Origin: JAMQKA01 sp034521835
Lineage (GTDB): Bacteria; Bacteroidota; Rhodothermia; Balneolales; Balneolaceae
Assembly (NCBI GenBank): GCA_034521835.1
Contig: JAXHMA010000004.1
Location: 496,001 to 560,000, forward strand
Length of the DNA stretch: 64,000 nucleotides
Reading direction: 5' to 3'
Shown: positions 18,749 to 28,685 of the stretch, one piece after another
Position numbering within the stretch: the stretch's first letter is position 1
Layout: each line of letters opens with the position of its first letter
The notes under the pieces: model-generated
What the model saw: only the letters and a program-made list of their open reading frames with translations
Told to the model about the DNA's origin: nothing
Databases searched by the model: none
Position numbers and translations under genes: made by a program

Positions 18749-19857
18749 ATGCTTCCATTCAAGTACACTGTTGCAACGTTAGGAATATTTTTGATTTTGG
18801 GAATCGGAGCTTCTCAAGCTCAAGATAACGTGTTGGAAGGCTGGGAAACCAACACCCGTAAAACCCTGATTGATCTTGATGAGTTGATCCCCGGCGGTCC
18901 GGGAAAGACGGTATCCCATCAATTGACAATCCCGAATTTGTGCCTGTGGATGGGGCTCAGTCGTGGATTACCTATAGTGAACCGGTTATAGCTGTTGAAT
19001 ACCAGGGAGAAGCCCGGGCCTACCCGCTGCAGGTGTTGATCTGGCACGAGATTGTAAATGACCGCATTCAGGGGAAACCGATATTGGTGACCTTTTGTCC
19101 ACTCTGTTATTCTGCGATCGTATTTGATCGGCGCGTTGATGGGGAGGTAATTGCATTTGGTGTTTCCGGCTTTTTGCGCCATTCCGATATGATTATGTAT
19201 GATCGCAAGACCGAATCGCTATGGCAGCAGTTTACCGGGAAAGCCCTGATCGGTGACTATGTGGGGACGCGGCTTAACCAGATCAACAGTCAAATAATCT
19301 CATTTGCACAATTCCGCAACAGCTATCCCAATGGCAAGGTGCTGTCCCGGAATACCGGGCATGACCGTCCCTATGGAAATAATCCCTATGCGGGATATGA
19401 TGATATCAACAATACCCCGTTTGTAGATACAGATACCGAGGGACTGCCGCCCATGGAGAAGGTGATCGGGGTGAGAGTTGGGGATGCCACTAAGGCCTAT
19501 CCCTATTCCATTACCCAGAAACAGAAGATTATCCATGATACCGTTACAGATACTTCCATTGTTGTGTTTCATATAAACGGGGCGCAGTCAGCTCTGGATG
19601 CCGCTCAGCTGGCAGAGTCAAGGGTGGATGGTTCGACGGGGGTGTATAAACGAACGGTTGATGGCAAAGTACTGACTTTTGAGATGCAGGCAGGACAAAT
19701 AGTTGATATACAAACAAATTCCCGGTGGAGTATAACAGGCAAAGCTGTGGAAGGTTCGCTTAAAGGGAAGCAGCTTCAGCCAGTTCAGGCGGGTGACTAC
19801 TTCGCCTTCGCCTGGATGGTATTCTGGCCGGAGACAGAACTGTATTCGATGAAGTAG
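18749..19857 (+). pseudogene. DUF3179 exported protein (copy C, frameshifted)
   Basis: Starts MLPFKYTVATLGIFLILGIG with a signal peptide ending SQAQD, not a lipobox. After LIPGGPGK, at about 18905, one base is missing (AAGACGG where AAGGACGG is expected). The text continues in the next frame (GIPSIDNPEFVPVDG) to the end at 19857. Conserved text includes VLIWHEIVNDRIQG, VTFCPLCYSAIVFDR and YDRKTESLWQQFTG. Unlike copies A and B, it has a CPLC pair. Everything after the single shift is clean, so this could be a working gene with a sequence error. Confidence 0.8.
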
Positions 19858-19915
19858 ATAGAATGGCAGAATACAGGCAGTCTTCCAAACTAAGAGGCTT
19901 ATCAACGAGGTACAG

Positions 19916-19990
19916 GTTGAAAGTTGAATGTTTTAATAACCTGAGACAGTCCTAAACTTTTAATCTTCAACCTAAAATCTTCAACTTTCA
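19916..19990. repeat. Inverted repeat before the hydrolase
   Basis: TTGAAAGTTGAA (about 19917-19928) and TTCAACTTTCAA (about 19979-19990) form a perfect 12-bp inverted repeat flanking CTTTTAATCTTCAACC-type short repeats. It could be the terminator of copy C or a regulatory hairpin just ahead of the ATG at 20002. Confidence 0.45.
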
Positions 19991-20001
19991 AAAACAAAAG
20001 T

Positions 20002-20760
20002 ATGAACAGCAGTAAGATTGAATTTGACGGAAGCCAAAACGAGAAACTCTCGGCCAGGATGGATGAACCGGATGAAGGAATTACAAAGGGAGCTGTGCTT
20101 TTTGCCCATTGTTTTACCTGTAGCAAGAACCTGAAAGCGGTAGGTCATATCAGTCGCACATTGACCGAGCACGGCATGGGCGTTTTTCGCTTTGATTTTA
20201 CGGGGCTGGGGGAAAGCGAAGGCGATTTTGCCGATACCAATTTTTCCTCAAATATCGAGGATCTGAAAGCCGCTGCGGATTATATGGCCAAGCAATGGGC
20301 CACGCCCCGCATGTTAATGGGACATTCCCTGGGCGGTGCTGCGGTCGTACAGGCCGCTCACCAGATTTCGTCCGTTGAAGCTGTTGTTACTATAGGAGCT
20401 CCCTGCAACCCCGAACATGTTACCCATCTTTTAGTGGATAAAAAGGATGAAATTGAGAAAAAGGGAGAAGCCCGGGTAAACCTGGCCGGTCGAGAGTTTA
20501 CTATTAAAAAACAGTTTCTGGACGACCTGAGCCAACAAAAGATGGACAGTGTTATAAAAAATCTGGACCGGCCGCTGCTGATTTTCCATTCCCCGGTGGA
20601 CCAGACCGTGGATATCGACAATGCTGCTCATATCTACAAGCTGGCCAGGCATCCTAAAAGCTTTATCTCGCTGGATGATGCCGATCACCTGTTAAGCAAC
20701 GAGGAAGATGCGAAGTATGTAGGTTCGGTCACTGCCGCATGGGTGGATCGGTACCTTTAG
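20002..20760 (+). CDS. Alpha/beta hydrolase
   Basis: 252 aa with an alpha/beta-hydrolase fold. The oxyanion region is AVLFAHCFTCSKNLKAV, the nucleophile elbow MLMGHSLGGAA (Ser), the acid in HSPVDQTVD and the histidine in LDDADHLLS. This is the N-terminal half of proteins usually fused to an OsmC domain. Here the gene stops after the hydrolase and no OsmC sequence follows. The substrate is unknown. Its start sits just after an inverted repeat. Confidence 0.85.
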   Translation: MNSSKIEFDGSQNEKLSARMDEPDEGITKGAVLFAHCFTCSKNLKAVGHISRTLTEHGMGVFRFDFTGLGESEGDFADTNFSSNIEDLKAAADYMAKQWATPRMLMGHSLGGAAVVQAAHQISSVEAVVTIGAPCNPEHVTHLLVDKKDEIEKKGEARVNLAGREFTIKKQFLDDLSQQKMDSVIKNLDRPLLIFHSPVDQTVDIDNAAHIYKLARHPKSFISLDDADHLLSNEEDAKYVGSVTAAWVDRYL

Positions 20761-20790
20761 TTTTTGGTTTTTTTATAAAAAAAGGGCCTT

Positions 20791-21563
20791 ATGGTTACAC
20801 TACTCAGAAGATTTGGATACCAACTTGCCCGATATTTGACCAAACAGATGAAGGGCAGGAGTCGGTAGCGACCTGTTCCAGGAAAGCATTAGAGGCCGCA
20901 CTGGAGCCGGGTGACATACTCATGGTCGATGGAACAAGCCGGATTAGTATGGCTATCAAATACATTACCCAGTCAACGTGGTCACATGCCGCTTTGGTTA
21001 TCGGTAAAAAAGATCAGCAACCTAACCGGGAACAGATATTAATTGAAGCGGATGTTTCCGAAGGAGTACGCAAGATACCGCTAGGTAGGTATTGTCACAT
21101 GCAGCACGCGGATATGCCGTCCACTAGGACTGGCTTCCGAAGAATTCAGCAGATAATTGATTTCATGGCTTCGAAAATTGGTTTTCAATATGATCTTAAA
21201 AATATATTTGACCTGGCGCGATATCTTGTTCAAACACCTCCTGTGCCCCCAAAACACCGTAGGCGACTGCTGGCACTGGGCAGTGGCGATCCCACGAAAG
21301 CGATATGTTCTTCCTTGATTGCTCAGGCCTTTCAGTCGGTCAATTATCCTATTTTACCATCTGTTGAAATTGATGAAACAAGTAGCAGGGCTGCAATTAA
21401 ATCGCAAGAGGAGATTTTTCACATCAGGCATCACAGCTTATTTACACCGCGTGATTTCGATGTGTCTCCCTACTTTCAAATTGTGAACCCTTCTAACGTA
21501 TTAATTTACAACAGTTCCAGATTTTCCAGCATTGTTGGTATGAGTTCCGAAACAGTTGGGTGA
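20791..21563 (+). CDS. YiiX/YebB-type permuted papain-like hydrolase, frameshifted near the start
   Basis: The body has LEPGDILMVDGTSRISMAIK, then YITQSTWSHAALVIG (catalytic histidine) and DPTKAICSSLIAQAFQSV (catalytic cysteine), the circularly permuted NlpC/P60 arrangement. The family N-terminus is found at ATG 20791 (MVTLLRRFGYQLARYLTKQM), one frame away. The shift lies at about 20855. Such enzymes are thought to cleave lipid or peptide amide bonds at the envelope. The last 58 bases overlap the end of the minus-strand flavoprotein remnant. Confidence 0.7.
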
Positions 21564-22875
21564 ATATGAACGGCATCTCTGATCGTTGTATAGGGTTCAC
21601 CGGCATACATCATATCGATAATGGAGTGGACGATCTCATCACCTTCGATTCCAAGAATGGCAGCTCCAAGTATTTGCTCGGTATCAGCATCGACCAGTAT
21701 CTTCATGAATCCCTTCGTCTCGCCCTTTTCACGCGCCCGGGCAATGCCCTCCATGGACCGTTTGCCAATCAACACATTTCTATCAGATTCTCTTGCCTGG
21801 GCTTCGGTCATCCCAACGCGACCCAGGGCGGGATCAATGTATAATCCGTAGCAGGTGATCCGGTCCGACAGGCGGCGCGGATTGTCATCAAACAGGTTGG
21901 CCGCAACAATTTCATAGTCGTTGTACGCCGTATGGGTAAAAGCCCCTTCGCCGTTACAGTCGCCCAGTGCCCAAATGCCATTTGCAGTGGTCCGCAACTG
22001 ATTATCAACCTGAATATAGCCCCGGTCATCGGTTTCAATGCTCGTGTGTTCAAGGCCTAAATGATCGGTATTGGGTTGGCGGCCGGTTGCCAAAAGCAGG
22101 TGCGATCCTTTTACTTGGGATGGACCTTGTTCACAATTCAAATCCACGATTACCTTTCCATCTTCATTTGATCCACCTATGCATTCGGCATTAAAAACGA
22201 ATAGTAATGCCTTCATCTTCCAATATTTCCTGAAGGGCATCAGAAATGTCTTTATCCTCTTTGGGCAACAGGCGATTGCTCCGCTCAATAATGGTAACTT
22301 CACTGCCGAAACGCCGATACATTTGACCGAATTCCAGGCCGATATATCCACCACCGACAATGATCAGGTGCTCCGGCACTTCCTCCAGTTCCAGGATGCT
22401 GGAGTTGGTGAGGTAGTCCACGTCTTCAAACCCATGTGGTATAAAAGCGCGTCCACCGACATTGATAAATATTTTATCGGCTTTCAGTTTCTTATCTCCA
22501 ACAGAAATAACCTTTTCATCTTCAAATCGAGCATGCTCTTCAAAAACTGTGAGGTTTTCCGTGCTCTTTAGCCACTCCTCCACGCCTTCGGTAGATTGTT
22601 TGACGATGGCGTCTTTTCGGGCTTTTACCTTCTCCATATCCACCGACACTGAACCGTCAATATCTGACTCCGTAATCACTCATCCGATTGGCCATATAGG
22701 CCGCTCTTGCACTGGCTACCAACGCCTTGGTGGGGGTACAACCGGTGTTTACACAGGTGCCTCCGAACAGGTGACGTTCAATGATGGCCGTTTTTAGTCC
22801 CTCCCTGGCACAACGGGCCGCCAGCGAAGGCCCCGCTTGCCCGGTGCCGATGATAACTGCATCAAAGTGTTTCAT
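21506..22875 (-). pseudogene. FAD-dependent disulfide oxidoreductase, broken (mercuric-reductase-like)
   Basis: Three frames together spell a complete enzyme. The N part is MKHFDAVIIGTGQAGPSLAA with the redox pair GGTCVNTGCTPTKALVAS. The middle part carries LIIVGGGYIGLEFGQMYRRF. The C part has WALGDCNGEGAFTHTAYND, then VHIHPTVSELIPTML. The first shift (about 22660) is one extra A after GGAGTC. The second (about 22200) is one extra T in a T-run after ATTCGT. No domain is missing, so two homopolymer-type errors or two real mutations are possible. It is a paralogue of the intact gene at 11927 and diverges from the AraC regulator. Confidence 0.8.
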
Positions 22876-23125
22876 AGGTAATGATTGTAAAACCTGAATT
22901 ATGTTTAAAACTGTAATGATTCATTTTACTTGGACTATCTGCAAACAAGATCTCTTACTCTTGAAACGCCTCTTTCCTGGTAAGATGCATGTATCAGAAA
23001 CCATCAGTACGCAACATGATAATTAGTACTCAAACGGTGATCGCAGTATATGTTTAAATCATTCAGGGATGCGGGATTAGGTAGTAAAATGGTTTTGACG
23101 GATCATGAAAATAAATTGAACAGAC

Positions 23126-23881
23126 ATGAAGAGGATTTTTTTAGATACTCTGGAATGGGGCATCGCTTTCAATCTAACTATAAACAATATTGATTTGACG
23201 GTGGGGCGGAATAACCTCATTTGTCTTACCCCACTGCAAGAGCCCGACATCTCGAATATTACAAGCGATTATTATCTGTTGCTGTTCAACCGGGAGTTTT
23301 ACTGCATCCACGAAAAGGACCATGAGGTGTCTTTCGAAGGATTACTGTTTTGGGGCTCCTCTGAACTACCCGTGCTGAGGCTTGATGACCAGGAAATACT
23401 GAAATTTGAAACGCTCTTTCAGGGATTAATTGATGAACTCGATACCAGGGATCGCATCCAGGGAGAGATGCTGCGCATGCTCTTGAAACGATTAATTATC
23501 AAGAGTACGAGGCTGGCCCGCAAGCAGTTTTTCCTGAGGATATTGGAGAGAACCAAACCGAACCCATCCGCCAGTTTAGTATACCTGGTAGAGCAGCATT
23601 ACAAGGAACATCACCAGGTAGATGCCTACCCCGATATGCTGCATAAATCCCCCAAAACACTTTCCAACGTGTTTGCCGAAGCCGGTCATAAAACCCCTCT
23701 CGAAATGATCTACTATCGTATGGCACTGGAAGGGAAACGCCAGCTGCTAAAAACTGATAAAGTTGCCAAAGAAATTGCCTATGATCTCGGTTTCACAGAA
23801 CATGCGCATTTCAGCCGATTCTTCAAGAAAGAAACCGGCATGTCCCCCTCAGCCTACAGGAAGAGCGACCAAAAATCGTAA
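23126..23881 (+). CDS. AraC-family transcriptional regulator
   Basis: 251 aa. The C-terminal 100 residues are an AraC/XylS double helix-turn-helix: KSPKTLSNVFAEAGHKTPLE in the first, VAKEIAYDLGFTEHAHFSRF then KKETGMSPSAYRK in the second. The N-terminal half is a cupin-like ligand pocket with no recognisable specificity. It is followed on the same strand by the AhpD-like gene (110 bases) and YtxJ, so it may sense a thiol or oxidant and control them. That is inferred from neighbourhood only. Confidence 0.85.
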   Translation: MKRIFLDTLEWGIAFNLTINNIDLTVGRNNLICLTPLQEPDISNITSDYYLLLFNREFYCIHEKDHEVSFEGLLFWGSSELPVLRLDDQEILKFETLFQGLIDELDTRDRIQGEMLRMLLKRLIIKSTRLARKQFFLRILERTKPNPSASLVYLVEQHYKEHHQVDAYPDMLHKSPKTLSNVFAEAGHKTPLEMIYYRMALEGKRQLLKTDKVAKEIAYDLGFTEHAHFSRFFKKETGMSPSAYRKSDQKS

Positions 23882-23990
23882 ACAAAGGAAAAATTGGTAA
23901 GGATGGGGGAAGAGTGATCATTCGCATTCCGATCGGTTCCATAGATATTGGAGTAGAATTGAATTCGGAACAAATCAAACTGATACTATT

Positions 23991-24548
23991 ATGAGCTTTA
24001 CTATCTATAATACTGACAATGCACCTGAAGATTCCCGACCGTTCCTGAAAGCGGCCAAAGAAAAATTCGGGTTTCTACCCAATCTATTGGGAGAATTTGC
24101 CGAGTCGCCGGCCGTACTGGAAGGCTATCTGAAGCTGGATGAAATCGTGGGCAAAACGGACTTTACGCCCAAAGAGCAGCAGCTGGCTATCCTGGCTGTC
24201 AGCGTAGAAAACAAGTGCCATTACTGCACAGCGGTACACTCCACCATTCTCCGTAATCAAATTAATGCTGCCGATAAGATTGTTGATTCTGTCCGCAACG
24301 GCGATTCGCTGCCTGATCCTAAACTGAATGCGCTGGTGACCTACGTTAGGAAAACCGTTGAAACCCGTGGGTTTGTCGAGGACGGCGATTTTCAGGCATT
24401 TCTTGATGCCGGATACAGCAAGCGGCAGGCGCTTGAAGTGAATCTGATTATCGCATTGAAAACGATTAGCAACTATGCCAACCACTTGGCTGAAACACCG
24501 CTTGACGAAGCGTTTGAGCCGGAAAAAGTAGAATTCGCAACGGTATAA
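23991..24548 (+). CDS. Carboxymuconolactone decarboxylase / AhpD-like protein
   Basis: 185 aa. The family core is LGEFAESPAVLEGYLKLDE, then LAILAVSVENKCHYCTAVHS with the catalytic CxxC plus histidine of alkylhydroperoxidase D-like proteins. It likely works as a small thiol-dependent peroxidase or reductase in the cytoplasm. It is complete, with a hairpin (ATAGGCCCGGA / TCCGGACCTAT, about 24573-24598) after the stop. It lies between an AraC regulator and the YtxJ gene. Confidence 0.85.
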   Translation: MSFTIYNTDNAPEDSRPFLKAAKEKFGFLPNLLGEFAESPAVLEGYLKLDEIVGKTDFTPKEQQLAILAVSVENKCHYCTAVHSTILRNQINAADKIVDSVRNGDSLPDPKLNALVTYVRKTVETRGFVEDGDFQAFLDAGYSKRQALEVNLIIALKTISNYANHLAETPLDEAFEPEKVEFATV

Positions 24549-24572
24549 AACACAATGAGCAGATTCGCACAT

Positions 24573-24598
24573 ATAGGCCCGGAACGCTCCGGACCTAT
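24573..24598 (+). terminator. Hairpin after the AhpD-like gene
   Basis: ATAGGCCCGGAACGCTCCGG and the rest of the arm form an 11-bp stem with one mismatch and a 4-base loop. There is no U-run, so termination would be weak or the hairpin may be an mRNA stabiliser within a unit that continues to ytxJ. Confidence 0.5.
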
Positions 24599-24642
24599 AC
24601 TGTGATTTAACTCTCTAATGATATTTAAATACCAACGTATTT

Positions 24643-25050
24643 ATGAGTTTTATTGATCGGGTAAGAAATCATTTTTCGGATTCTGAAAATAACGACATTT
24701 GGAATAAGGCTTCAGAATTGGGAGATGTTGAAACCATACTGCAAAAATCTAATGAAAAGCCGCAACTAATTTATAAACACAGCCACAGGTGCAGTGTTTG
24801 CTTTCTTGCCAAAGAAGAGTTGGAAGGGGTTGCTGATGAGATCAATGATATCGCAGATCTGTATATGGTCAACGTAATTCATGAGCGTGATTTATCAAAT
24901 CGTATCGCATCTGAGCTGAATGTACGGCATGAGTCGCCACAGGTTATTATCGTAAAGGACCGAGAGGTTCGCTGGAAAGGCTCCCACTGGGAGGTCAAGG
25001 GCGACGAGATATGGAAATCGATAAGGAACCATTGTAACGTCAACGAATAA
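24643..25050 (+). CDS. ytxJ: YtxJ-like redox protein (bacillithiol system family)
   Basis: 135 aa, thioredoxin-like. PQLIYKHSHRCSVCFLAKEE carries the active CxxC, followed by LYMVNVIHERDLSNRIA and a cis-Pro-type SPQVIIVKDREVRWKGSHW. This is the general pattern of YtxJ proteins, monothiol or dithiol bacilliredoxin-like reductases. It suggests that the organism uses a low-molecular-weight thiol such as bacillithiol. Same strand as the AhpD-like gene, 94 bases after it. Confidence 0.8.
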   Translation: MSFIDRVRNHFSDSENNDIWNKASELGDVETILQKSNEKPQLIYKHSHRCSVCFLAKEELEGVADEINDIADLYMVNVIHERDLSNRIASELNVRHESPQVIIVKDREVRWKGSHWEVKGDEIWKSIRNHCNVNE

Positions 25051-25228
25051 AAGAAACAGATCTCGTATTCTTTCTCTCGGTTTAACCGCTTGGGAAACCG
25101 GTGCCTTTAAGCATGTGCCTGCCCGGGCCACTGGGAATTGCTCCTGCACCCGAACATCATACTCACTAGGTACAGACCGTACTGTAAATAGAGCATGAAA
25201 CCGAAATACGCTCTGTATCCCATAAGAA

Positions 25229-25494
25229 TTAGGGTATCCTCAGACGGAGGCAAGTCTCGATATACCAGCAACTTGCAGGTTAAATACACCGTTCACATGC
25301 AGTATTTTCCGCTAATTTCTCCAAAAACCTTGCATTTGATAGGTTTGGAGAAGCCAACATGGACCCTAACCCAAGATACTAAGTCATACCGACAAAATAG
25401 GGTGTTCATTTTTTCAGTGAAAAAAACGAACACTCCTTGCCAAGAAAAAGACTTTCGTGACTCATATGTTTACTACCTGTTGAGGAAGCCCTAA
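25229..25494 (+). mobile_element. Dispersed MITE-like element, copy 1 (266 bp)
   Basis: Ends are imperfect inverted repeats: TTAGGGTATCCTCA (25229-25242) and TGAGGAAGCCCTAA (25481-25494), 12 of 14 bases paired. Shared with copy 2 at 28686: CTCAGACG, AGCAACTTGCA, TTTTCCGCTAATTTCTCCAA and a 3' block CCTTGCCAAGAAAAAGACTT. Inside, GTGTTCATTTTTT and AAAAAACGAACAC form a hairpin (about 25402-25435). No coding capacity. It is probably moved by a transposase elsewhere. Confidence 0.65.
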
Positions 25495-25522
25495 ATACTA
25501 CGAAAATTAACCAATAACCAGA

Positions 25523-25828
25523 CTAGTAGCTCAATCCATATCCAAAAGGATATAAGGTATACTCCTCCGGATATCCCGGTAGATCTTGAGCCTGCTTAAT
25601 GACCGCTTCTGCACTGTTGGCCAGCGAGAACGGCAGTTTTACCTGTGGAGTGTAGTTGCCTGTCAGGACATCCATTATAGCGGTATTTCCGCACATTAAC
25701 GATGCCCGTATCGGAGTTAACATAGCCCTTAGAGGCGAGTTCATTCAGCAGCAGGTCTGTGACAATACCTTTGGATAAAGCCATCCCCACATCGTCAGGC
25801 TGGTAGGTCTGATCAATAGGGAGGCCAT
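25523..25828 (-). pseudogene. GH3 beta-glucosidase remnant with internal deletion
   Basis: The first part (about 25828-25700) reads GLPIDQTYQPDDVGMALSKG, then LLLNELASKGYVNSDTGIVN, which matches the catalytic domain of glycoside hydrolase family 3 around its aspartate nucleophile. Without a gap in the DNA, another frame (25744-25523) reads DVLTGNYTPQVKLPFSLANS and ends DLPGYPEEYTLYPFGYGLSY, the C-terminal domain. Several hundred residues between them are missing. Only about 300 bases of a gene of roughly 2.2 kb remain. Confidence 0.8.
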
Positions 25829-26185
25829 ATTATGTCATAATCGCTGAAACACAGGTATCTATGGGGTTTCAGGTTCTTTACTGATCTTGATCAACTCTTT
25901 AGTAGTCTGCTACAAAAGAATTTAACAGAAAAGAGTCATGGTTCGGAACCAACTTTTTGAAATAATCAAACACCTATATCTTTACCATTTTCACTGATAT
26001 AACTCCCTGAGCTCATGTATTAAAAATAAAAGCATATCCGGAAAGGGGAACAGCGCCTGGATGGGTATCAGCTCTGAGGATGACAGCCGGGAGGGCTTGA
26101 TCCGGGATTAGCCACTGACAATAAGCTGTTGATTCCAGACTGGAACAAATTAAGCATAAAAGTTATCCTGAGAATAAATCTCAAC
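25829..26185. other. Stretch without a gene
   Basis: Lies between the GH3 remnant and the IS30 remnant. No gene, repeat or RNA structure recognised. Confidence 0.3.
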
Positions 26186-26323
26186 TTAATTGGCTACATT
26201 GCGTTTGAGCTCGCGGCTGATCGTCGAGCGGTGTACGCCAATAGTCCGGGCAACCTCGCTCTGATTATGGCCCGCATCGAGCAGAGCTTTGATTTGATGA
26301 CGAGAATTTCTTGAACGTGTTGC
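26186..26323 (-). mobile_element. IS30-family transposase N-terminal fragment
   Basis: The minus strand reads HQIKALLDAGHNQSEVARTI, then GVHRSTISRELKRNVAN and stop at 26186. This is the HTH_38 DNA-binding domain of IS30 transposases. The DDE core is absent, there is no start codon, and no inverted ends were found. A short leftover of an old insertion. Confidence 0.75.
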
Positions 26324-26462
26324 ACTTATTACTTGAACTCAGGAATTGAGGCAATGATTAGGGGATATTTAGTAAACTAATTGTCAGACAACATTTTATG
26401 ATAGCGTACATCCTGCATTTTATTTGTTAAAACGCCTTTTCCATTTCGAACTCAAGTTAATA

Positions 26463-26498
26463 TAAAACAACCTGCCGCTAAAATTACGGCAGGTTGAG
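26463..26498 (-). terminator. Rho-independent terminator of the DUF4168 gene
   Basis: AACCTGCCG (26469-26477) and CGGCAGGTT (26487-26495) form a perfect 9-bp stem with a 9-base loop. Read on the minus strand it is followed by GTTTTAT. It sits 35 bases after the DUF4168 stop. Confidence 0.75.
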
Positions 26499-26529
26499 GA
26501 TAAATGGTCAACAAATTGATTTTATCTTA

Positions 26530-27134
26530 CTAATTACCTGTAGGCGGTTGCTGTTGTTGCATTCCACCGGTACTTCCCATCTTTTCCTGCATTTTTTCCT
26601 GAATCTGTTTTTGCAGTTCCGGATCCTGCTGAATTGCACGGTTGATATTCTGAAAACGTTCCATCTCCATACCGGCGTCATTTACGGCTTGGGCTCTGTT
26701 GCTCCTGAATTTCCTTTTGCACCTCTTCCATCCGCCTCATTGGCATTTCTAAATTTTTCGATATCACTTTCAGATGCTCCACTCTCTTCCGGTGATTGTC
26801 CCATTTGTGATGCTTTGGCAATTTTCTGGTAGGTTTCTACATCCAGTCCTTCCTCTTGAATGATACCGACCATTTTTTGTTGGGCTTGCATCTGAATTTT
26901 CTGTGCATTCATGATCGCGTCGGTAAAGGTATCAGCTTCTTGATCTGAAAGATCCACATCAGGGGCGGATTGTTGCATTTGACCCATCGCTCCAGGCTGT
27001 TGGGGTTGCCCTCGTTGTTCAGATTGAGGTTGAGTTCCAGATTGATTTTGTGCTGTTTCTGATGACTCGTTTTGACAACCGATCAGGGAGATTACCAGGA
27101 TAAATGTTGAAATATAGGATAAGGTATTAGTCAT
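26530..27134 (-). pseudogene. DUF4168 lipoprotein, frameshifted near the C-terminus
   Basis: Starts MTNTLSYISTFILVISLIGC with a lipobox cysteine at residue 20, then a Gln-rich linker and the DUF4168 core (LSDQEADTFTDAIMNAQKIQ, MVGIIQEEGLDVETYQKIAK). At about 26735 the expected text moves to a second frame (MEEVQKEIQEQQ), then at about 26700 to a third (AQAVNDAGMEMERFQNINRA), which runs to the stop at 26530. Two indels lie within 40 bases. The terminator and promoter region look intact. DUF4168 function is unknown; it is envelope-associated. Confidence 0.7.
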
Positions 27135-28190
27135 TATATTATTTTAGGATTTGTATTGCATTATTTTATTTGGTTAGGTCGCCAACGGTATCTTTTCCGT
27201 TATATTCCGCACTGTATATGGTTTTATTGATCTTAGGCGTATTTTTAACATTTTTTATCAATCAGAAGGCTGTGCAAGGCTGCTGTTTGCTCAAGATTCT
27301 TTTATAGGGAATGATTGCAATCGGTTCCGGAGCTGGCATGTTAATAAAAAGTGGGATACGGTGATGGAACAGGTCGAATAAAATGGAGGGCTTGAGCCTT
27401 CTCAGCAAAATATGGCTTCATGAACGGTTGTGGAAAGGAGGAGCCTTTTCCTGTAATCGTCCCTGATGAGGCGCTCAAGAATTCGGATCCAGAGCAAATA
27501 TTCAGACTGAGAAATACTCTCAAACAAGTTTTAAACCATTTGTGGGCTTACCATCTTCTGAGGAACGTTTGTGCATCGTGTAAAGCTGTAAAAAAAGAAG
27601 ATATGTACGCCATCAACGGCTTTTCATGTAAATGAACTACCCGAGGCAGAGCTCATCGGGGCATCATTCCTACTTTCAGTTTTCTCTGTTTTCCGAGCCA
27701 GTCGATCGGGGAAGTAAGCCACTTTAAGAATTAAGAATTAAGCCACTTTAGAATTAAATGAGGTCAGTTGACAGCAAAGCATAGGTCAATCATGGAATGG
27801 TTATTTCTGCAGTTTTATATGAATTGAACTACCGGTTAAATGGCAAGTTGCTACCGGTACCTTTCACACCGGTTTTTTCAAAGCCCAAAGTATGGTCAGG
27901 AAACCACTCCTGTTTATTGGTATCTTGATTTACAGTGTCATCCTGACTCCTCAATTTGCCTCTCGTACTGTACATGCTTTTACAACTGGAGAACAGTGTC
28001 TTAAGGCACTGGAATTAATTTGAGGATATAGATACATACTTTGATTTGGAGTTTGTATCTTCCCGCCGCATTAGATAGCGGCCTTAATAACTAGTAGTTA
28101 CATAAGCGGTATTTATCGTCGGCCTCTATTTTGTATGCTTGCGCTGAATTTCACTGGTATTCTAGTATCAACTTTTGTTCCAAAATACGA
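27135..28190. other. Long stretch without an intact gene
   Basis: About 1050 bases. An open plus-strand frame at 27420-27635 has protein-like text but no recognised domain. Short repeats occur at about 27727-27765 (TTAAGAATTAAGAATTAAG). A 36-bp motif at 28032-28067 recurs at 30490-30525 and looks promoter- or operator-like. Confidence 0.35.
28032..28067 (+). promoter_or_regulatory. Promoter/operator-like motif, copy 1
   Basis: Begins ATACATACTTTGATTTGG and ends TTTGTATCTTCCCGCC. It matches 31 of 36 bases at 30490-30525. It holds an inverted repeat AGATACA/TGTATCT (arms just outside and inside) and a TATCTT word like the Bacteroidota -7 box. It lies 124 bases before the HIT remnant. Confidence 0.45.
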
Positions 28191-28677
28191 ATGACACATT
28201 CAACTGATTGTCCTTACTGCAATCCCAAGATTGTTAATCGTCAGCATCTTGCGTCGGATTCGCTTCAGAGCATTATATAATCCAATCTCAGTAGTGGCCC
28301 GTTTTGGTATTGCATCGTTCCCCAAAACACACATAAAAGCGTCGGACCGATTTCGACAGTACCGACTGGGAGAAATGATGAAGCCTGGGGAAACAAGCAG
28401 TACCGATTACTGACAGAAAACATTTCAAGCCAGCTCTTACGGTGGGTAGTACAGGGTGTAGCTGATACGGCCCAAATATCCCATATTCAGATTCACCTGG
28501 TACCAGAAGAGAATTCGATAATCGAACTAAAAACTCCCATGGATCAACAGCTCGATGTGCTCGGGTTACCTCAAAACATCGAAAAATTCACTATTGTCAA
28601 TGATGAGGTTAAAGCTGCAGTTGAAGCGTTGAAAGAGCATGCAGGCCAAGATAATCCTCAGAAAGTTTTACAACGGT
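28191..28677 (+). pseudogene. HIT-family protein remnant with an unrelated C-terminal part
   Basis: ATG at 28191 gives MTHSTDCPYCNPKIVNRQHL, a HIT-type CxxC start, then a TAA. The next frame reads ALYNPISVVARFGIASFPKT, then HIKASDRFRQYRLGEMMK, matching the HIT core up to the helix after the first histidine. The HxHxH active site is gone. The first frame then continues openly as LLRWVVQGVADTAQISHIQI and ends KEHAGQDNPQKVLQR, a region I do not recognise as HIT. It may come from another gene joined by deletion. Confidence 0.6.
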
Positions 28678-28685
28678 AACATTAG

